NCBI GenBank assembly: GCA_016703005.1 | Contig: JADJCX010000010.1 | Location: 62,001-126,000, forward strand | Reading direction: 5' to 3' | Origin: Flavobacteriales bacterium | GTDB taxonomy: Bacteria > Bacteroidota > Bacteroidia > Flavobacteriales_F > PHOS-HE28 | Length of the DNA: 64,000 bases | In this document: in pieces, positions 7,223 to 17,014 of the stretch | Layout of the letters: each line of letters starts with the position of its first letter | Numbering within the stretch: position 1 is the first letter of the stretch | The notes under the pieces: generated by a model | Told to the model about the DNA's origin: nothing | Seen by the model: only the letters and a program-made list of their open reading frames with translations | Databases searched by the model: none | Program-made: the position numbers and the translations under genes

Positions 7223-9750
7223 ATGCGCTTCAGGCTTCAGGCTACAGACCTCAGGCTGGTCGTCACTGTTCAATGGACCGGTGGCTGCATCGGTGCATTT
7301 CCATTTTTACACTCTCGCTCTCACACATCTTCTCATTCTCCCAAGAGCAGCTAATTCCCTTACACGACGGCTGGGCCTTCCAGCAAGTAGGCAAGGAGCA
7401 GTGGTATCCCGCCCAAGTGCCCGGCACCGTGCACGACGACCTATTGAGGCAGGGGCTTATCCCTGACCCGATGCGTAACAGCAACGTGGATAGTGTGCAG
7501 TGGATAGAGCACGAGGACTGGACCTATCGCCGCACGATCACGGTAGCCGATACGCTGTTCAAACATGCTAACATCGATCTTGTGTTCAAGGGCTTGGACA
7601 CGTTCGCTGAAGTGTATTTGAACGACTCGCTGCTGGGCAAGGCAGACAACATGTTCCGCTCTTGGGAGTGGCCGATCAAGGACCTGCTGAAGCTCGGGAA
7701 AAACGAACTGAAGGTCATCTTCCGGAGTGTGATCAAGGAAGGCGCGAAGCTGCGCGATGCCTACGGTATCCAACTCCCGCACGACAACGACCCCAGCGGA
7801 GTAAGCCCTTATGTGCGTAAGGCGGCTTACCAGTTCGGTTGGGACTTTGCGCCGAGGTTGGTGGGGTGTGGGATATGGAAGGAGGTGGAATTGCGATGTT
7901 GGGAAGAAAGCCTAACGGACGGATTATGGATCACGAGCGCGCGGGCGGGAGAATTGGTCAGTATCAGTCCGCAACTGCTCAAGGCGAGCAAACTGCGTCT
8001 TGACGGTGACTTTGAGGTCTGGTTTGACGGGCAGTTGGTCTCAACACAGCCCGCACGAAGAATTTGGAAACACCCCATCGGAGTTGACTTGAAGGGCAGA
8101 GCAACCGGAGGCGCATGGTGGCCGCAGGGTTCCGGTGACCAAAAGATCCACCGATTGTCTGTTGTTCATCGCCACAAGGGAAAAATTCTGTCCCGGACCG
8201 AGCGCAACCATGCATTCGGTTGGCGCGCATGGAACTATTGGCCGGATGATTCCGGTGCACCTTTCAACTTCTCGATGAACGATGTTCCGGTCTTCATTAA
8301 GGGATGCAACATCATCCCCCCCTTGGACAATTCGGACAAGGGCTGGATCGACCTTGTTCGGGTCATGCAGAGTTCTGGAATGAACATGGCCAGGGTATGG
8401 GCAGGTGGCGTTTATCCACCGGAGGCCTTCTTTCAAGCATGCGATACCTCCGGCATTCTTGTTTGGCAAGACATGATGCTGGCTAATCTGGTGCCCAGCG
8501 ATCGTCTTGCTTTACAGTACAACGTTTGGCCGGAAGTCGTCGAGCAGATCTACAGGATCATGCGCCATCCAAGTTTGGCATTGTTCTGTGGCAACAACGA
8601 ACTCCGCGTTGCCTGGAACAATTGGGGTTGGCAGGATCGATATCAGCTTCATGGGTCGGATTCTGCGTCCGTAATTGATGCGAACGAGCGTCTTTGGTCC
8701 ACAGATGAGATCGGGCAGATAGCAAATGGCCTTGGGCGGTCTTGGTACACACCCACAAGCCCCCTAAGCAACTGGGGCAACGCCGAAGGCCTGCGTTCGG
8801 GCGACCTCCACTACTGGGGCGTGTGGCATGGCGATTCAGCCTTTTCCTCCTTCGCCAACAACGTGGGCCGCTTCGTAAGCGAGTATGGCTTCCAGAGCTA
8901 TCCTGACAGTATTACACTGGCACATTACATCGACCCGGAGTTCTTGTACTTGGGTTCGCCAATGCTGGCCAAACGACAGAAGAGCTACAAGACCGATAAG
9001 CCCATCTGGACGGCCATTGAACGCGAACTAGGGGAGACCCCGACCACCCTCGGCCGATTCATCGACTGTAGCCAGATTGTGCAAGCCGAGGCCTACCGCC
9101 AAGCCATTTGGGCGCATCGAACGAACCAGCCGCATTGCATGGGCACGCTCTACTGGCAGCTCAACGATGTGTGGGCTGCGCCGACGTGGAGCACCATCGA
9201 TGTGGACTTCCGTTGGAAAGCCGCTCACTTCGAGGTGAAGCGTAGCTATGCCGAACGCGTGCTCGCTTTTCTGCCCACCGCGAATGGAACCACAACGTTG
9301 GAACTCTGGTCGGATACGGAAGTGCTTGGCGACACGGTGATCGTGGAATTCTGGAGCGTGCAAGGCGAACTGGTGCGGAGGGAAAAGAAGCCGCTGACCG
9401 GGAAAGGCCGGCTGGTCGTGGGCTCGTGGCCCAAGGCCGCTTGGGAGGCCGGCATGATGGCTTATGCGTTCGGCGCTGATACCGAGCCGCGCATGTATTC
9501 AACCATGAACTCATCGAACGGCAACCAACGGAAGGATGGGCTGAGCATGGCGTCAGTTCCAGGTCAAACGGACGTTTGGGAGGTGCGCACCACTTCACCG
9601 ATCCGCACGGTGAAACTGGTCGTGGGACCTGACGATCATGTCAGCGACAATTGGTTCCCGCTCGTCCCCGGTCACCCGGTGCGGATCAAGGTGGAACACG
9701 GTATGCGCTCGACAGGTCAGGTCCCAACGGCTTCCGTCTTTCGCCGGTGA
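7219..9750 (+). CDS. GH2 beta-mannosidase, secreted
   Basis: Glycoside hydrolase family 2, beta-mannosidase type, removing terminal beta-mannose residues. The frame gives 843 residues. A signal peptide beginning at MDRWLHRC (7273) is more convincing than the first ATG, so the real start may be 7273. The jelly-roll N-terminal domain has PLHDGWAFQQ and VPGTVHDDLL. The acid/base glutamate is in FCGNNE near residue 459. The nucleophile is in SEYGFQ near residue 554. The immunoglobulin-like domains follow. Length is normal for the family. It overlaps cutC by four bases. Export suggests digestion of external mannan or N-glycans in the periplasm; substrate not shown. Confidence 0.9.
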   Translation: MNALQASGYRPQAGRHCSMDRWLHRCISIFTLSLSHIFSFSQEQLIPLHDGWAFQQVGKEQWYPAQVPGTVHDDLLRQGLIPDPMRNSNVDSVQWIEHEDWTYRRTITVADTLFKHANIDLVFKGLDTFAEVYLNDSLLGKADNMFRSWEWPIKDLLKLGKNELKVIFRSVIKEGAKLRDAYGIQLPHDNDPSGVSPYVRKAAYQFGWDFAPRLVGCGIWKEVELRCWEESLTDGLWITSARAGELVSISPQLLKASKLRLDGDFEVWFDGQLVSTQPARRIWKHPIGVDLKGRATGGAWWPQGSGDQKIHRLSVVHRHKGKILSRTERNHAFGWRAWNYWPDDSGAPFNFSMNDVPVFIKGCNIIPPLDNSDKGWIDLVRVMQSSGMNMARVWAGGVYPPEAFFQACDTSGILVWQDMMLANLVPSDRLALQYNVWPEVVEQIYRIMRHPSLALFCGNNELRVAWNNWGWQDRYQLHGSDSASVIDANERLWSTDEIGQIANGLGRSWYTPTSPLSNWGNAEGLRSGDLHYWGVWHGDSAFSSFANNVGRFVSEYGFQSYPDSITLAHYIDPEFLYLGSPMLAKRQKSYKTDKPIWTAIERELGETPTTLGRFIDCSQIVQAEAYRQAIWAHRTNQPHCMGTLYWQLNDVWAAPTWSTIDVDFRWKAAHFEVKRSYAERVLAFLPTANGTTTLELWSDTEVLGDTVIVEFWSVQGELVRREKKPLTGKGRLVVGSWPKAAWEAGMMAYAFGADTEPRMYSTMNSSNGNQRKDGLSMASVPGQTDVWEVRTTSPIRTVKLVVGPDDHVSDNWFPLVPGHPVRIKVEHGMRSTGQVPTASVFRR

Positions 9751-9782
9751 CGGGCAGTTTCGGTCGGTTCCTTGGGCGTGGT

Positions 9783-9790
9783 TACATTCG
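9783..9790 (+). promoter_or_regulatory. -7 promoter box (TACATTCG) of the T9SS protein gene at 9827
   Basis: TACATTCG lies 36 bases before the ATG at 9827. A possible -33 element TTTCG ends about 20 bases upstream. Same octamer as in front of thrS. Confidence 0.5.
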
Positions 9791-9826
9791 GCCGCCTTCT
9801 CTTATAAAACGCTAAACACTACGCGC

Positions 9827-11776
9827 ATGCTTTCTCGTTCATTACGCGTTGCACTCCCGGCCATTGTGGTCGGCCTCTTGGCTTCCGCAACTGCTTCGGC
9901 CCAAGGTGACTTCTGCACAACCGCGGTGGCCGTTGGTCCAGGTACCTACACCGCTGACGGACCTGCGACTGGCTTCGGTGCCTCGAACCTCTGCTTTGGT
10001 GCCGGTGCCAGCAACGCCGATTGGTATTCCTACACACCTGCTGGTAATGGTACGTGGACGGTGGGTTCCTGCCTCGGCGGTACCGATACGCGCCTTAGCG
10101 TATACAGCGGCACCTGCGGTGCACAAGTCTGCTTGGGCAGTGGCGATGATGTTTGCCCTATTACCATCGGTGGTGCAGGCTTCGCGAGTGAAGTTGCCGG
10201 TCTCGCTGCTGTTGCGGGTACCACTTACTACATCGAGTGGGACGACCGCTGGACCACTGCAGGTTACAACTGGTACATCGAGTTCTTCTGCGCTGACGCA
10301 CCACAGAGCACCTTCGATGTGGTGCCCGATTGCGCCAACGGTTTCTATTCCGTTGATGTTACGGTTACCACGCTCGGCTCCGCAACCGACGTTACCATCA
10401 ACAATACCGGTGGTGCCCCGGCTATCACCAACGTGGGCATCGGCACCTACACCGTTGGCCCATTCCCCCTCAACACCAACATGAGCTATAGCGTGGTGAA
10501 CAACCAGGATCCGGGTTGCGACTCCTACTCACAAACGATTACCAACTTCCCTTGTCCGTTCGTCAGCTGCGGGCCGGACCAATACACTTACTGTTACGAC
10601 GACAACGAGTCGACCTTCTTTGTTTACCAAAGCGCCACTGCTTTCCCCATGGCCATCATTTTCAATGCGGGCATCATGCAGACCTTCGGGGACGAGATCA
10701 CCATTTTCGATGGCGACGACGATCAGGCACCCATCCTCTATCAGGGCTTTGGTGATCAATTTGGCGATCTCACGGGTATTATCAGCGTGAGTACGAACCC
10801 CCAGAACATTCTTACGCTTCGTATCACCAGCAACGCATTCGGGAGCTGTGGTACCTACGGGCTCACACCGATGGATTACACCGTGGCCTGTTTGGATTGC
10901 CTCAACCCGGCTGCTACCTACACGGTTGTTCCCGATTGCCCGCACCGTGAATACAGCATCCAAGTAAACCTCACCGGCACCGGTAATGCCACGGATGCGG
11001 ACATCATCAACAGCCTCAACACCGATACCATCCAGAATACCGGCGTGGGTACATACACGATCGGGCCCTTCGGCAACGATACCATCGTGCAGATCCAGGT
11101 GCAGAACGGCCTCAACAACCTTTGCCGCACAACCAGCCCCGATTTGGTGCAGACCGATTCAGCATGCGTCTACAACACCTGCGGATTGAACACCACGTAT
11201 TGCTACTCGAACAACGATGAAGCATGGTTCGTTTTCGATGCTGCAGTCCCTGGACCGATCACCATCGAATTCCTGCAGGGCGACATGCTCAACGGCGATA
11301 ACGTGGTGGTGTACAACGGTTACGACGACCTGAGCGCACTGCTCTTCAATGGCAACAACGGCGGCGATATGACCGGATTGACCGTGAACTCGAACAACCC
11401 GGACAATGCGCTGGCCGTGCGTATCCTCGGTGATGCAGCAGGTAGTTGCGTTGGGGGCCAAGCACCGGATGACCTGATCTGGTTCGTGAGTTGCGGCGCG
11501 GTGAACGTGGATGAAGAACCCACCGCCGACGACTTCCTGCTCTATCCGAACCCCACGAACGGAACCTTGAACATCGGCCTCAACCACCACTGGACAGGCG
11601 AGGTGTACGTGAACGTTGTGGATCTGGCCGGTCGAGTAGTGCTCATGGACCGCATGAACGTAACCGGCGGCGCCGTGAACTCCATCGACCTCACTGGATT
11701 GAGCAACGGCCGCTATGCCGTGCAACTCACCACCGACCATTGGAACAAGACCAAGCAGATCGAAGTGATACGCTGA
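9827..11776 (+). CDS. Large T9SS-exported protein with duplicated Cys-containing units
   Basis: 649 residues from the ATG at 9827, which begins a signal peptide (MLSRSLRVALPAIVVGLL, cleavage after SAQ). The long frame upstream to 9638 lacks a signal and overlaps the GH2 gene. After an N-terminal domain with CFGAGASNADWYSY there are two copies of a two-part unit. One part is a beta domain (DVVPDCANGFYSVDVTV and VVPDCPHREYSIQVNL). The other is CUB-like (TYCYDDNESTFFVY and TYCYSNNDEAWFVF, with EITIFDGDDD and VVVYNGYDD). The end carries a type A T9SS sorting domain: LYPNPTNGTLNI to the C-terminus. Likely a surface or released adhesin-like protein; no catalytic motif seen. Confidence 0.85.
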   Translation: MLSRSLRVALPAIVVGLLASATASAQGDFCTTAVAVGPGTYTADGPATGFGASNLCFGAGASNADWYSYTPAGNGTWTVGSCLGGTDTRLSVYSGTCGAQVCLGSGDDVCPITIGGAGFASEVAGLAAVAGTTYYIEWDDRWTTAGYNWYIEFFCADAPQSTFDVVPDCANGFYSVDVTVTTLGSATDVTINNTGGAPAITNVGIGTYTVGPFPLNTNMSYSVVNNQDPGCDSYSQTITNFPCPFVSCGPDQYTYCYDDNESTFFVYQSATAFPMAIIFNAGIMQTFGDEITIFDGDDDQAPILYQGFGDQFGDLTGIISVSTNPQNILTLRITSNAFGSCGTYGLTPMDYTVACLDCLNPAATYTVVPDCPHREYSIQVNLTGTGNATDADIINSLNTDTIQNTGVGTYTIGPFGNDTIVQIQVQNGLNNLCRTTSPDLVQTDSACVYNTCGLNTTYCYSNNDEAWFVFDAAVPGPITIEFLQGDMLNGDNVVVYNGYDDLSALLFNGNNGGDMTGLTVNSNNPDNALAVRILGDAAGSCVGGQAPDDLIWFVSCGAVNVDEEPTADDFLLYPNPTNGTLNIGLNHHWTGEVYVNVVDLAGRVVLMDRMNVTGGAVNSIDLTGLSNGRYAVQLTTDHWNKTKQIEVIR

Positions 11777-11796
11777 GAACGGTTTAGATCGTATTG

Positions 11797-11828
11797 GAAG
11801 CGCGGCCCCCGGGCCGCGCTTCTTGTTT
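11797..11828. terminator. Bidirectional terminator between convergent genes
   Basis: GAAGCGCGGCCC and GGGCCGCGCTTC form a perfect 12-bp stem with a two-base loop at 11797-11822, followed by TTGTTT on the plus strand. It sits between the 9827 gene and the minus-strand DUF4340 gene ending at 11833, so it can serve both. Confidence 0.8.
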
Positions 11829-11832
11829 GCCG

Positions 11833-12825
11833 CTAGTGCGCTGGTTGCGCAGGCGCACCAAGCAAGAAGTTGATAGGCCGCATCAAACGCTGCATATCGC
11901 GCTCGCTGTCCAAGTGGAATTTGTTGCCCGGTCGACGGTTGTTGCGCAACACCAAGCTCGTGCCCACTTCGAAGACTTCCACGATCATCGGCTGTGCTTC
12001 GTTGTCCGTGATCGTCAGCCGATAGAAGGGAACAAGGCCATCGAGCTGCGCACTATCAGCATAACGACTGCTGTTGCCCTTGCTCAGGGATCCCAGGAAT
12101 TGCTGCACGCGCTGTGGGTCGGTTTTTTCTCCGTTCAGCCGCCACAGTGGTGGCGCTTCAGCTGCGGGCAGGGCTGATGTATCCACTGTGATAGTGTCCC
12201 GCACGAGCGTGTAGCTGGTAACGCCCCCCAAGGCAACGCCCACGCTTTTCCAGGTCATGGGGTCGCCTCCAATGAGCACGTGATCGCGCCAATTGCTGAT
12301 GGGCACGTCGATGTGCCGCGTGAGCATGCCCGCCACGGCATGTATTTCTTGTGCATCGTTCAGGCGCACGTACGTAACACCCTCTTGATTGTATTCCGTA
12401 TTCACCAAGCCGGTATGAAGTGTCAAGGGTTCGCCATCGTTCACAACGAAGGTGATGGGGGTGGATGCCGTGTCGCTCAACTGGTATTTGGCGGCATCCT
12501 TTTCCATGGTTCCGGCCAAGCGCAACGTGCGTATGCTCATGAATTTGGAAAGGGTGTTGCGCACAATGCGATGGTCTGCGGGGTGCACGCCGTTGCTGTC
12601 CGTGATCGTCCATCCCTGCGGAGTGCGGTTGAAGCGCAGTTCAGCATGCTTCAAACTCTTTGGACGTATGGAGAAGGACCGCACAGCTCCCGTATCGAGT
12701 TCCATCACCGAGCCTTGCACCGTGTCACCGCCGGTCTTCCGTTCGCCCCATTTCAATGCTGCCCACACCAGCGCCAAGGCCAGGCCGAAGAGTAACAGCG
12801 CACGATTGCTGATCTTATTGAACAT
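11833..12825 (-). CDS. DUF4340 protein of the gliding-type ABC operon
   Basis: 330 residues with one N-terminal membrane segment (NRALLLFGLALALVWAALKW) and a long extracytoplasmic part. Repeated half-domains of beta structure occur, such as MELDTGAVRSFSIRPKSL and GWTITDSNGVHPADHRIV, as in DUF4340 proteins. This family is typically encoded beside GldG-like ABC auxiliary proteins, as here: the start at 12825 overlaps the end of the GldF-GldG fusion gene by 11 bp. It probably works with that transporter at the cytoplasmic membrane. The molecular function is unknown. Confidence 0.8.
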   Translation of the reverse strand: MFNKISNRALLLFGLALALVWAALKWGERKTGGDTVQGSVMELDTGAVRSFSIRPKSLKHAELRFNRTPQGWTITDSNGVHPADHRIVRNTLSKFMSIRTLRLAGTMEKDAAKYQLSDTASTPITFVVNDGEPLTLHTGLVNTEYNQEGVTYVRLNDAQEIHAVAGMLTRHIDVPISNWRDHVLIGGDPMTWKSVGVALGGVTSYTLVRDTITVDTSALPAAEAPPLWRLNGEKTDPQRVQQFLGSLSKGNSSRYADSAQLDGLVPFYRLTITDNEAQPMIVEVFEVGTSLVLRNNRRPGNKFHLDSERDMQRLMRPINFLLGAPAQPAH

Positions 12826-15055
12826 GACCGGGTTGCATGCGCCTGCTGCGCTGGCGCCGACGCCATGCAGCGCGCAACATGCCGTAGATGAATGCGGCGA
12901 GGATCGGCAGCACCAGGTTCGCCCATTTCAATGTGTTACGCACGCCATCGCTCACCGTGTTCAGCGGTCGGAAGTTCACCTGCTTGGTGCGCAGTTCGAT
13001 CAATCCCGTTTCGTCCACCAACCAATCCACGGCGTTCACGAACACGTTGATGTTGTCGGGATTGAGCTGCTGTTGCTGGCCTTGTGCACCATTCACGGCG
13101 AATCGGCCGTTGCCGAACACCACCATGCGCGCAAGCGTGGGGCCCGCCAGCGGACCTTCCACGGCTGCCGCCATCGCTTGACCGGTCAACGGGAAATCAG
13201 CCAGTCCCCATTGGCGCTGCGGGTCGATGACGTGCGGTGGCTGCAACGCCGCGCTATGCTCACTGGATAGCACCAATGGCGTGAACGCTACATCGGACCG
13301 CTGGCTCCTCGCCAAGGGGCTGCAGAATTGCATGAGCACCGATTCCAAACCCTTGGTGATGGCGTGATCAGCAAAACTCCGGGACATGGGGAAGTAGGGG
13401 AAGGGTATCGAAACAACGAACGGAATATCGCCGCGCTGCTGCCTGATCTGCACCTGCCCGCACAGTTGATCGATGAGGATCGTGGGCTGCACATCCACCC
13501 CTTTCGAAGCGAGCCAAGTGGTGAGATTGCTCTGGCGCGCACCCACCAGTGGTGTTGAGCCCAGATCATTGATAAGTCCGCTATACGCGATGAGTATCGG
13601 GCGGCCGCGCGCGAGCATTTCGTCCAATACGCGAAGGTGATGCTCCGGGAAACTGTCCACCGGATCCACGATCAGCAGCGCCGCGAACCGGTCGGGCAAT
13701 GAAAGAGAATCGGGCAGGGGAATGGTGGCGATCTCGTACAGCACATCCAGGCTTTGGTACACTTCGCCCATCTCGCCAATGCTCGGTTCTCCATGGCCTT
13801 GCACAAAGCCGATCGTGGGCTTCTTGTCGATGCTCACTTTCTTGACGCTCATGCCAAGCGTGTGCTCCATGCTGCCTCCCTGCACTACTTCCAGCAGGTC
13901 ACTACGCTCGCCCATTTTCACACTGGCGCTCATGTAGGCGATCATCTGCTCGAACTTGTCCTTCTGTGGAATGTTCACCTGCACCGCCCGCACACCCGCG
14001 TTCTTGGCTTCTTCCAGTCGCGTTCCGTCAGTTCCGGGGTCCACGAATTCATATACCAGGTTCCCGTCGGCGGCATCGTGGAACTCCGCCAACAGGTCGC
14101 GGAATTCCTCGCGCACTGCTGCGTACTGTGCTGGTAGTTCTTCGCTGTAGTAGGCGGTAACCGTTACGGGTTCGGGCAATGCCTGCAACATGTTTCGCGT
14201 TGCGGGGCTCAGCGTGTAGCGCCCATCATCGGTAAGGTCCACGCGGAACTTGAACCGGTCGCCCAGCACGTTCACCATCACCACCGCAATGCAGATCGCG
14301 AGGGTGAAGCGCAGCACCCGGCCCCGGTTGCGCACGGCACTGCGCTTGGCCAGGTTCGCTTCCGCTAGCGCCAGTGCCACAAGGATGATGCTGGTGAAGT
14401 ACAGGAGGTCGCGGCTGTCGATGACGCCACGGCTCATGCTGGCGAAGTGGGCATCGGTGCTGAGGCGTTGCAGCACCAGCGCCAGCATCCCGCTCTCACC
14501 TTCCACCACGAAGCCGAACAGGAAGTGGAAGAAGAAGATGACCACTAGCGCGATCAATGCCGACACCACTTGGTTGTTCGTGAGGCTGCTGGCCCAAATG
14601 CCGATAGCGATGTACGCCGCGCTCATCAATAACAGCGCGAGGTAGCCGCAGGCGATGGCGCCATGATCCGCAGGACCCAGGTATGCGATGGACGCCCAGT
14701 AGGGCAACGTGCAGACCAGTGCGACCGTGATCAATACCACGGATGCGAGGAACTTGCCGAAGACGATCTGCCAATCGGTGACGGCCTTCGTCAGCAACAG
14801 ATCGAGGGTGCCGCTGCGACGCTCTTCGGCCAGTGCACGCATGGTGAGCAGCGGAACGAAAATGAACAAGGCCCAATAGGCTGCAGCCCAGAAAGCACCC
14901 AAGCTGGCCGTGCCCGAAACGAAGACGTTGCCGCTCGGCCACATCCACGTGAGGAAGCCGCAGAAGCCAAGGAACAGCGCGAGCAGCACATACGCGATCA
15001 GCGAATCGAAAAAGCCCGCCAATTCCTTGCGTGCGATCGTCCAGGTCTTGCGCAT
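12815..15055 (-). CDS. gldFG: GldF-GldG fusion: ABC-2 permease joined to the ABC auxiliary domain
   Basis: 746 residues. Residues 1 to about 245 are an ABC-2 permease with about six membrane segments (KELAGFFDSLIAYVLLALFLGF, EERRSGTLDLLLTKAVTDWQ), as in GldF. From about 255 a membrane segment leads into a GldG-like extracytoplasmic domain (FKFRVDLTDDGRYTLSPAT, VNIPQKDKFEQMIAYMSA, IGFVQGHGEPSIGEMGEVY) and a final membrane segment before a basic tail. In Flavobacterium the two are separate genes; here they are one uninterrupted frame. The ATP-binding subunit gldA lies 68 bp upstream and DUF4340 overlaps downstream. Gliding function is inferred from homology; the substrate is unknown. Confidence 0.85.
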   Translation of the reverse strand: MRKTWTIARKELAGFFDSLIAYVLLALFLGFCGFLTWMWPSGNVFVSGTASLGAFWAAAYWALFIFVPLLTMRALAEERRSGTLDLLLTKAVTDWQIVFGKFLASVVLITVALVCTLPYWASIAYLGPADHGAIACGYLALLLMSAAYIAIGIWASSLTNNQVVSALIALVVIFFFHFLFGFVVEGESGMLALVLQRLSTDAHFASMSRGVIDSRDLLYFTSIILVALALAEANLAKRSAVRNRGRVLRFTLAICIAVVMVNVLGDRFKFRVDLTDDGRYTLSPATRNMLQALPEPVTVTAYYSEELPAQYAAVREEFRDLLAEFHDAADGNLVYEFVDPGTDGTRLEEAKNAGVRAVQVNIPQKDKFEQMIAYMSASVKMGERSDLLEVVQGGSMEHTLGMSVKKVSIDKKPTIGFVQGHGEPSIGEMGEVYQSLDVLYEIATIPLPDSLSLPDRFAALLIVDPVDSFPEHHLRVLDEMLARGRPILIAYSGLINDLGSTPLVGARQSNLTTWLASKGVDVQPTILIDQLCGQVQIRQQRGDIPFVVSIPFPYFPMSRSFADHAITKGLESVLMQFCSPLARSQRSDVAFTPLVLSSEHSAALQPPHVIDPQRQWGLADFPLTGQAMAAAVEGPLAGPTLARMVVFGNGRFAVNGAQGQQQQLNPDNINVFVNAVDWLVDETGLIELRTKQVNFRPLNTVSDGVRNTLKWANLVLPILAAFIYGMLRAAWRRRQRSRRMQPGHVQ

Positions 15056-15123
15056 TGCTGGTGCTATTGGCTGCTCACTTGTACCGATCCAGTTTCACAT
15101 TACCATATCCGCACATCTCGACA

Positions 15124-16044
15124 TCAATTGAGCGTGAGGTCGCGGAAAACCTCCTCCAAGCGCGCTTCCAAGGGGCTTAGTTCCGTAAGCGTCCATCCAT
15201 GGTGTGCGCACAGGTGGAACACATCGGCCGCGGTGTTCGTGCTGGAGGATTGCACGGTGAAGGCGCCATCGCCCAATGCTTCCACGCTTTCCACCAGCGG
15301 AAGGCCGCGCAATGCGGTGCTCATGAATTCGGGCTCCGCCATGGGTATGCGCACGCGCAGCACGGCTTTGCCTTGCGCACTCTGCCGCAATGAGCGCGGG
15401 TCGCCGTCGGCAACGATGCGGCCTTTGTTGATGATGAGGATGCGATCACAGGTGGCCTCGACTTCCGGAAGGATGTGCGTGCTGAAGATGACCGTCTTCG
15501 CGCGGCCCACCTGTTTGATCAGTTCCCTGATCTCCACGATCTGGTTCGGGTCCAAACCTGTGGTGGGCTCATCGAGGATGAGGACCGACGGATCGTGCAC
15601 CATGGCCTGGGCCAGCCCTACGCGTTGCCGGTAGCCCTTGCTCAATTCCTCAATTCGCTTGTGTTTCTCGGGGCCGAGGCCGCACGCCTCGATCATTTGC
15701 CCTACACGGGTGCTGATGTTGGCCTTGGGCACACCCTGCACTTTCGCGTTGAAGCGCAGCAGGTCGATCACCGCCATCTCCAAGTAGAGCGGATTGTTCT
15801 CGGGCAGGTAGCCGATGGTGCGTCGCACTTCCTCCGCATCCTTCACTACATCCCGCCCACCCACTTCAATGGTCCCGCTGTCGGCCGCAACCAGCCCGCA
15901 AACCATCTTCATCGTGGTCGTTTTGCCGGCGCCGTTCGGGCCAAGGAAACCGAGCACCTCGCCGGTGCGCACCGTGAAGCTGATATCGTCAACCGCTTTC
16001 TGCGGGCCGTAGCTGCGGCTGATGTTCGAGATACGGATATCCAT
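15124..16044 (-). CDS. gldA: ABC transporter ATP-binding subunit, GldA type
   Basis: 306 residues from the ATG at 16044 (MDIRISNISRSYG). The upstream extension of the frame to 16227 has no domain and covers the promoter box. Walker A is GPNGAGKTT near residue 37, the signature is LSKGYRQRVGLAQ, Walker B is LILDEPTTGLDPNQ, and the switch histidine is in STHILPEVEATC. A C-terminal region of about 80 residues (VLRVRIPMAEPEF) is typical of GldA-type subunits. It should energise the GldF-GldG fusion encoded just downstream. Confidence 0.9.
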   Translation of the reverse strand: MDIRISNISRSYGPQKAVDDISFTVRTGEVLGFLGPNGAGKTTTMKMVCGLVAADSGTIEVGGRDVVKDAEEVRRTIGYLPENNPLYLEMAVIDLLRFNAKVQGVPKANISTRVGQMIEACGLGPEKHKRIEELSKGYRQRVGLAQAMVHDPSVLILDEPTTGLDPNQIVEIRELIKQVGRAKTVIFSTHILPEVEATCDRILIINKGRIVADGDPRSLRQSAQGKAVLRVRIPMAEPEFMSTALRGLPLVESVEALGDGAFTVQSSSTNTAADVFHLCAHHGWTLTELSPLEARLEEVFRDLTLN

Positions 16045-16062
16045 GATGCGACCGACGGACGG

Positions 16063-16070
16063 CGAATGTA
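16063..16070 (-). promoter_or_regulatory. -7 promoter box (TACATTCG) of gldA
   Basis: TACATTCG on the minus strand, 18 bases before the gldA ATG at 16044. Supports that start and makes this the likely promoter of the gldA-gldFG-DUF4340 operon. Confidence 0.5.
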
Positions 16071-16198
16071 TCCGGAGGGTTGCCGCCAGCGACGGCGAGC
16101 GCCCGTGAAAAAGTGTTGATCGCACAGTTGCTGGGGCTTCGCCGGTATGCGACCACCTTTGCGCATCCTGCGCGTTACAGGTGCAGCACTTTGGTTGA

Positions 16199-17014
16199 AT
16201 GAACATCGTCCTCAACACACTCAGCACGTTGGCTGTGCTGTACGCGCTGGTCTGCTTGTTCTACTGGTTGGTGCAGGAGCGCATGATCTTCATCCGCTTC
16301 CGTCTTCCGCCGCACTACCGGTTCCGGTTCAAAGCCGGGCACCCCCCGCACGAAGAGTGGTTCATTGAACAGCCCGATGGTGCCAAACTGCATGCTCTCC
16401 TGTTCACCGCACCTGAACCCAAGGGCGTGGTACTCTACTTCCACGGCAACACCGGCAGTTTGCGGCGCTGGGGCAAGCGCGCGCCGCGCTTCACCAAGCT
16501 CGGTTGGAACGTGCTGATGCCCGATCCACGGGGCTACGGCAAAAGCCGGGGCCGCCTGAGCGAAGCCGCGTTGCATGCCGACGCAGAAGCGTGGTTCGAA
16601 CAGGTGTTGAAACAATGGTCTCGAGATCGGATCGTGCTCTTCGGGCGCTCGTTGGGCAGTGGGCTGGCAACGCCGCTCGCCGCGAAGCATGGACCCCGCG
16701 CGTTGGTGCTGGAATCGCCGTTCGCCAACCTGATCGAGGTGGCGCGCAGCTACAGCGTGCTATTGCCCTACCGGCTGCTATTGCGATATCCGTTCCGGAA
16801 CGACCGGGCGATCCGGCGGGTGACTTGCCCCGTCCTGATCTTCCACGGCCAGCGCGATCAAACGGTGCCGTACGCCAGTGCATTGCGCCTGTATGCACTT
16901 GTTCCGCCCACCGTGCAGCGCGAAATGGTGTCCTTTCCCCACGGACACCACAACGACTTGCCCCGCTTCGATCTGTACCACCGGAAGTTGAAGGAGTTGC
17001 TCGACGGGCATTAG
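16199..17014 (+). CDS. Alpha/beta hydrolase with an N-terminal membrane anchor (BEM46/ABHD13-like)
   Basis: 271 residues. An N-terminal hydrophobic segment (VLNTLSTLAVLYALVCLFYWL) is followed by an alpha/beta-hydrolase fold: the oxyanion-type YFHGNTGSLRRW, the nucleophile elbow GRSLGSG, the acid in FHGQRDQTVPY and the histidine in FPHGHHND. The catalytic triad therefore looks complete. The substrate cannot be told. It is divergent from gldA with 154 bp between the starts. Confidence 0.85.
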   Translation: MNIVLNTLSTLAVLYALVCLFYWLVQERMIFIRFRLPPHYRFRFKAGHPPHEEWFIEQPDGAKLHALLFTAPEPKGVVLYFHGNTGSLRRWGKRAPRFTKLGWNVLMPDPRGYGKSRGRLSEAALHADAEAWFEQVLKQWSRDRIVLFGRSLGSGLATPLAAKHGPRALVLESPFANLIEVARSYSVLLPYRLLLRYPFRNDRAIRRVTCPVLIFHGQRDQTVPYASALRLYALVPPTVQREMVSFPHGHHNDLPRFDLYHRKLKELLDGH

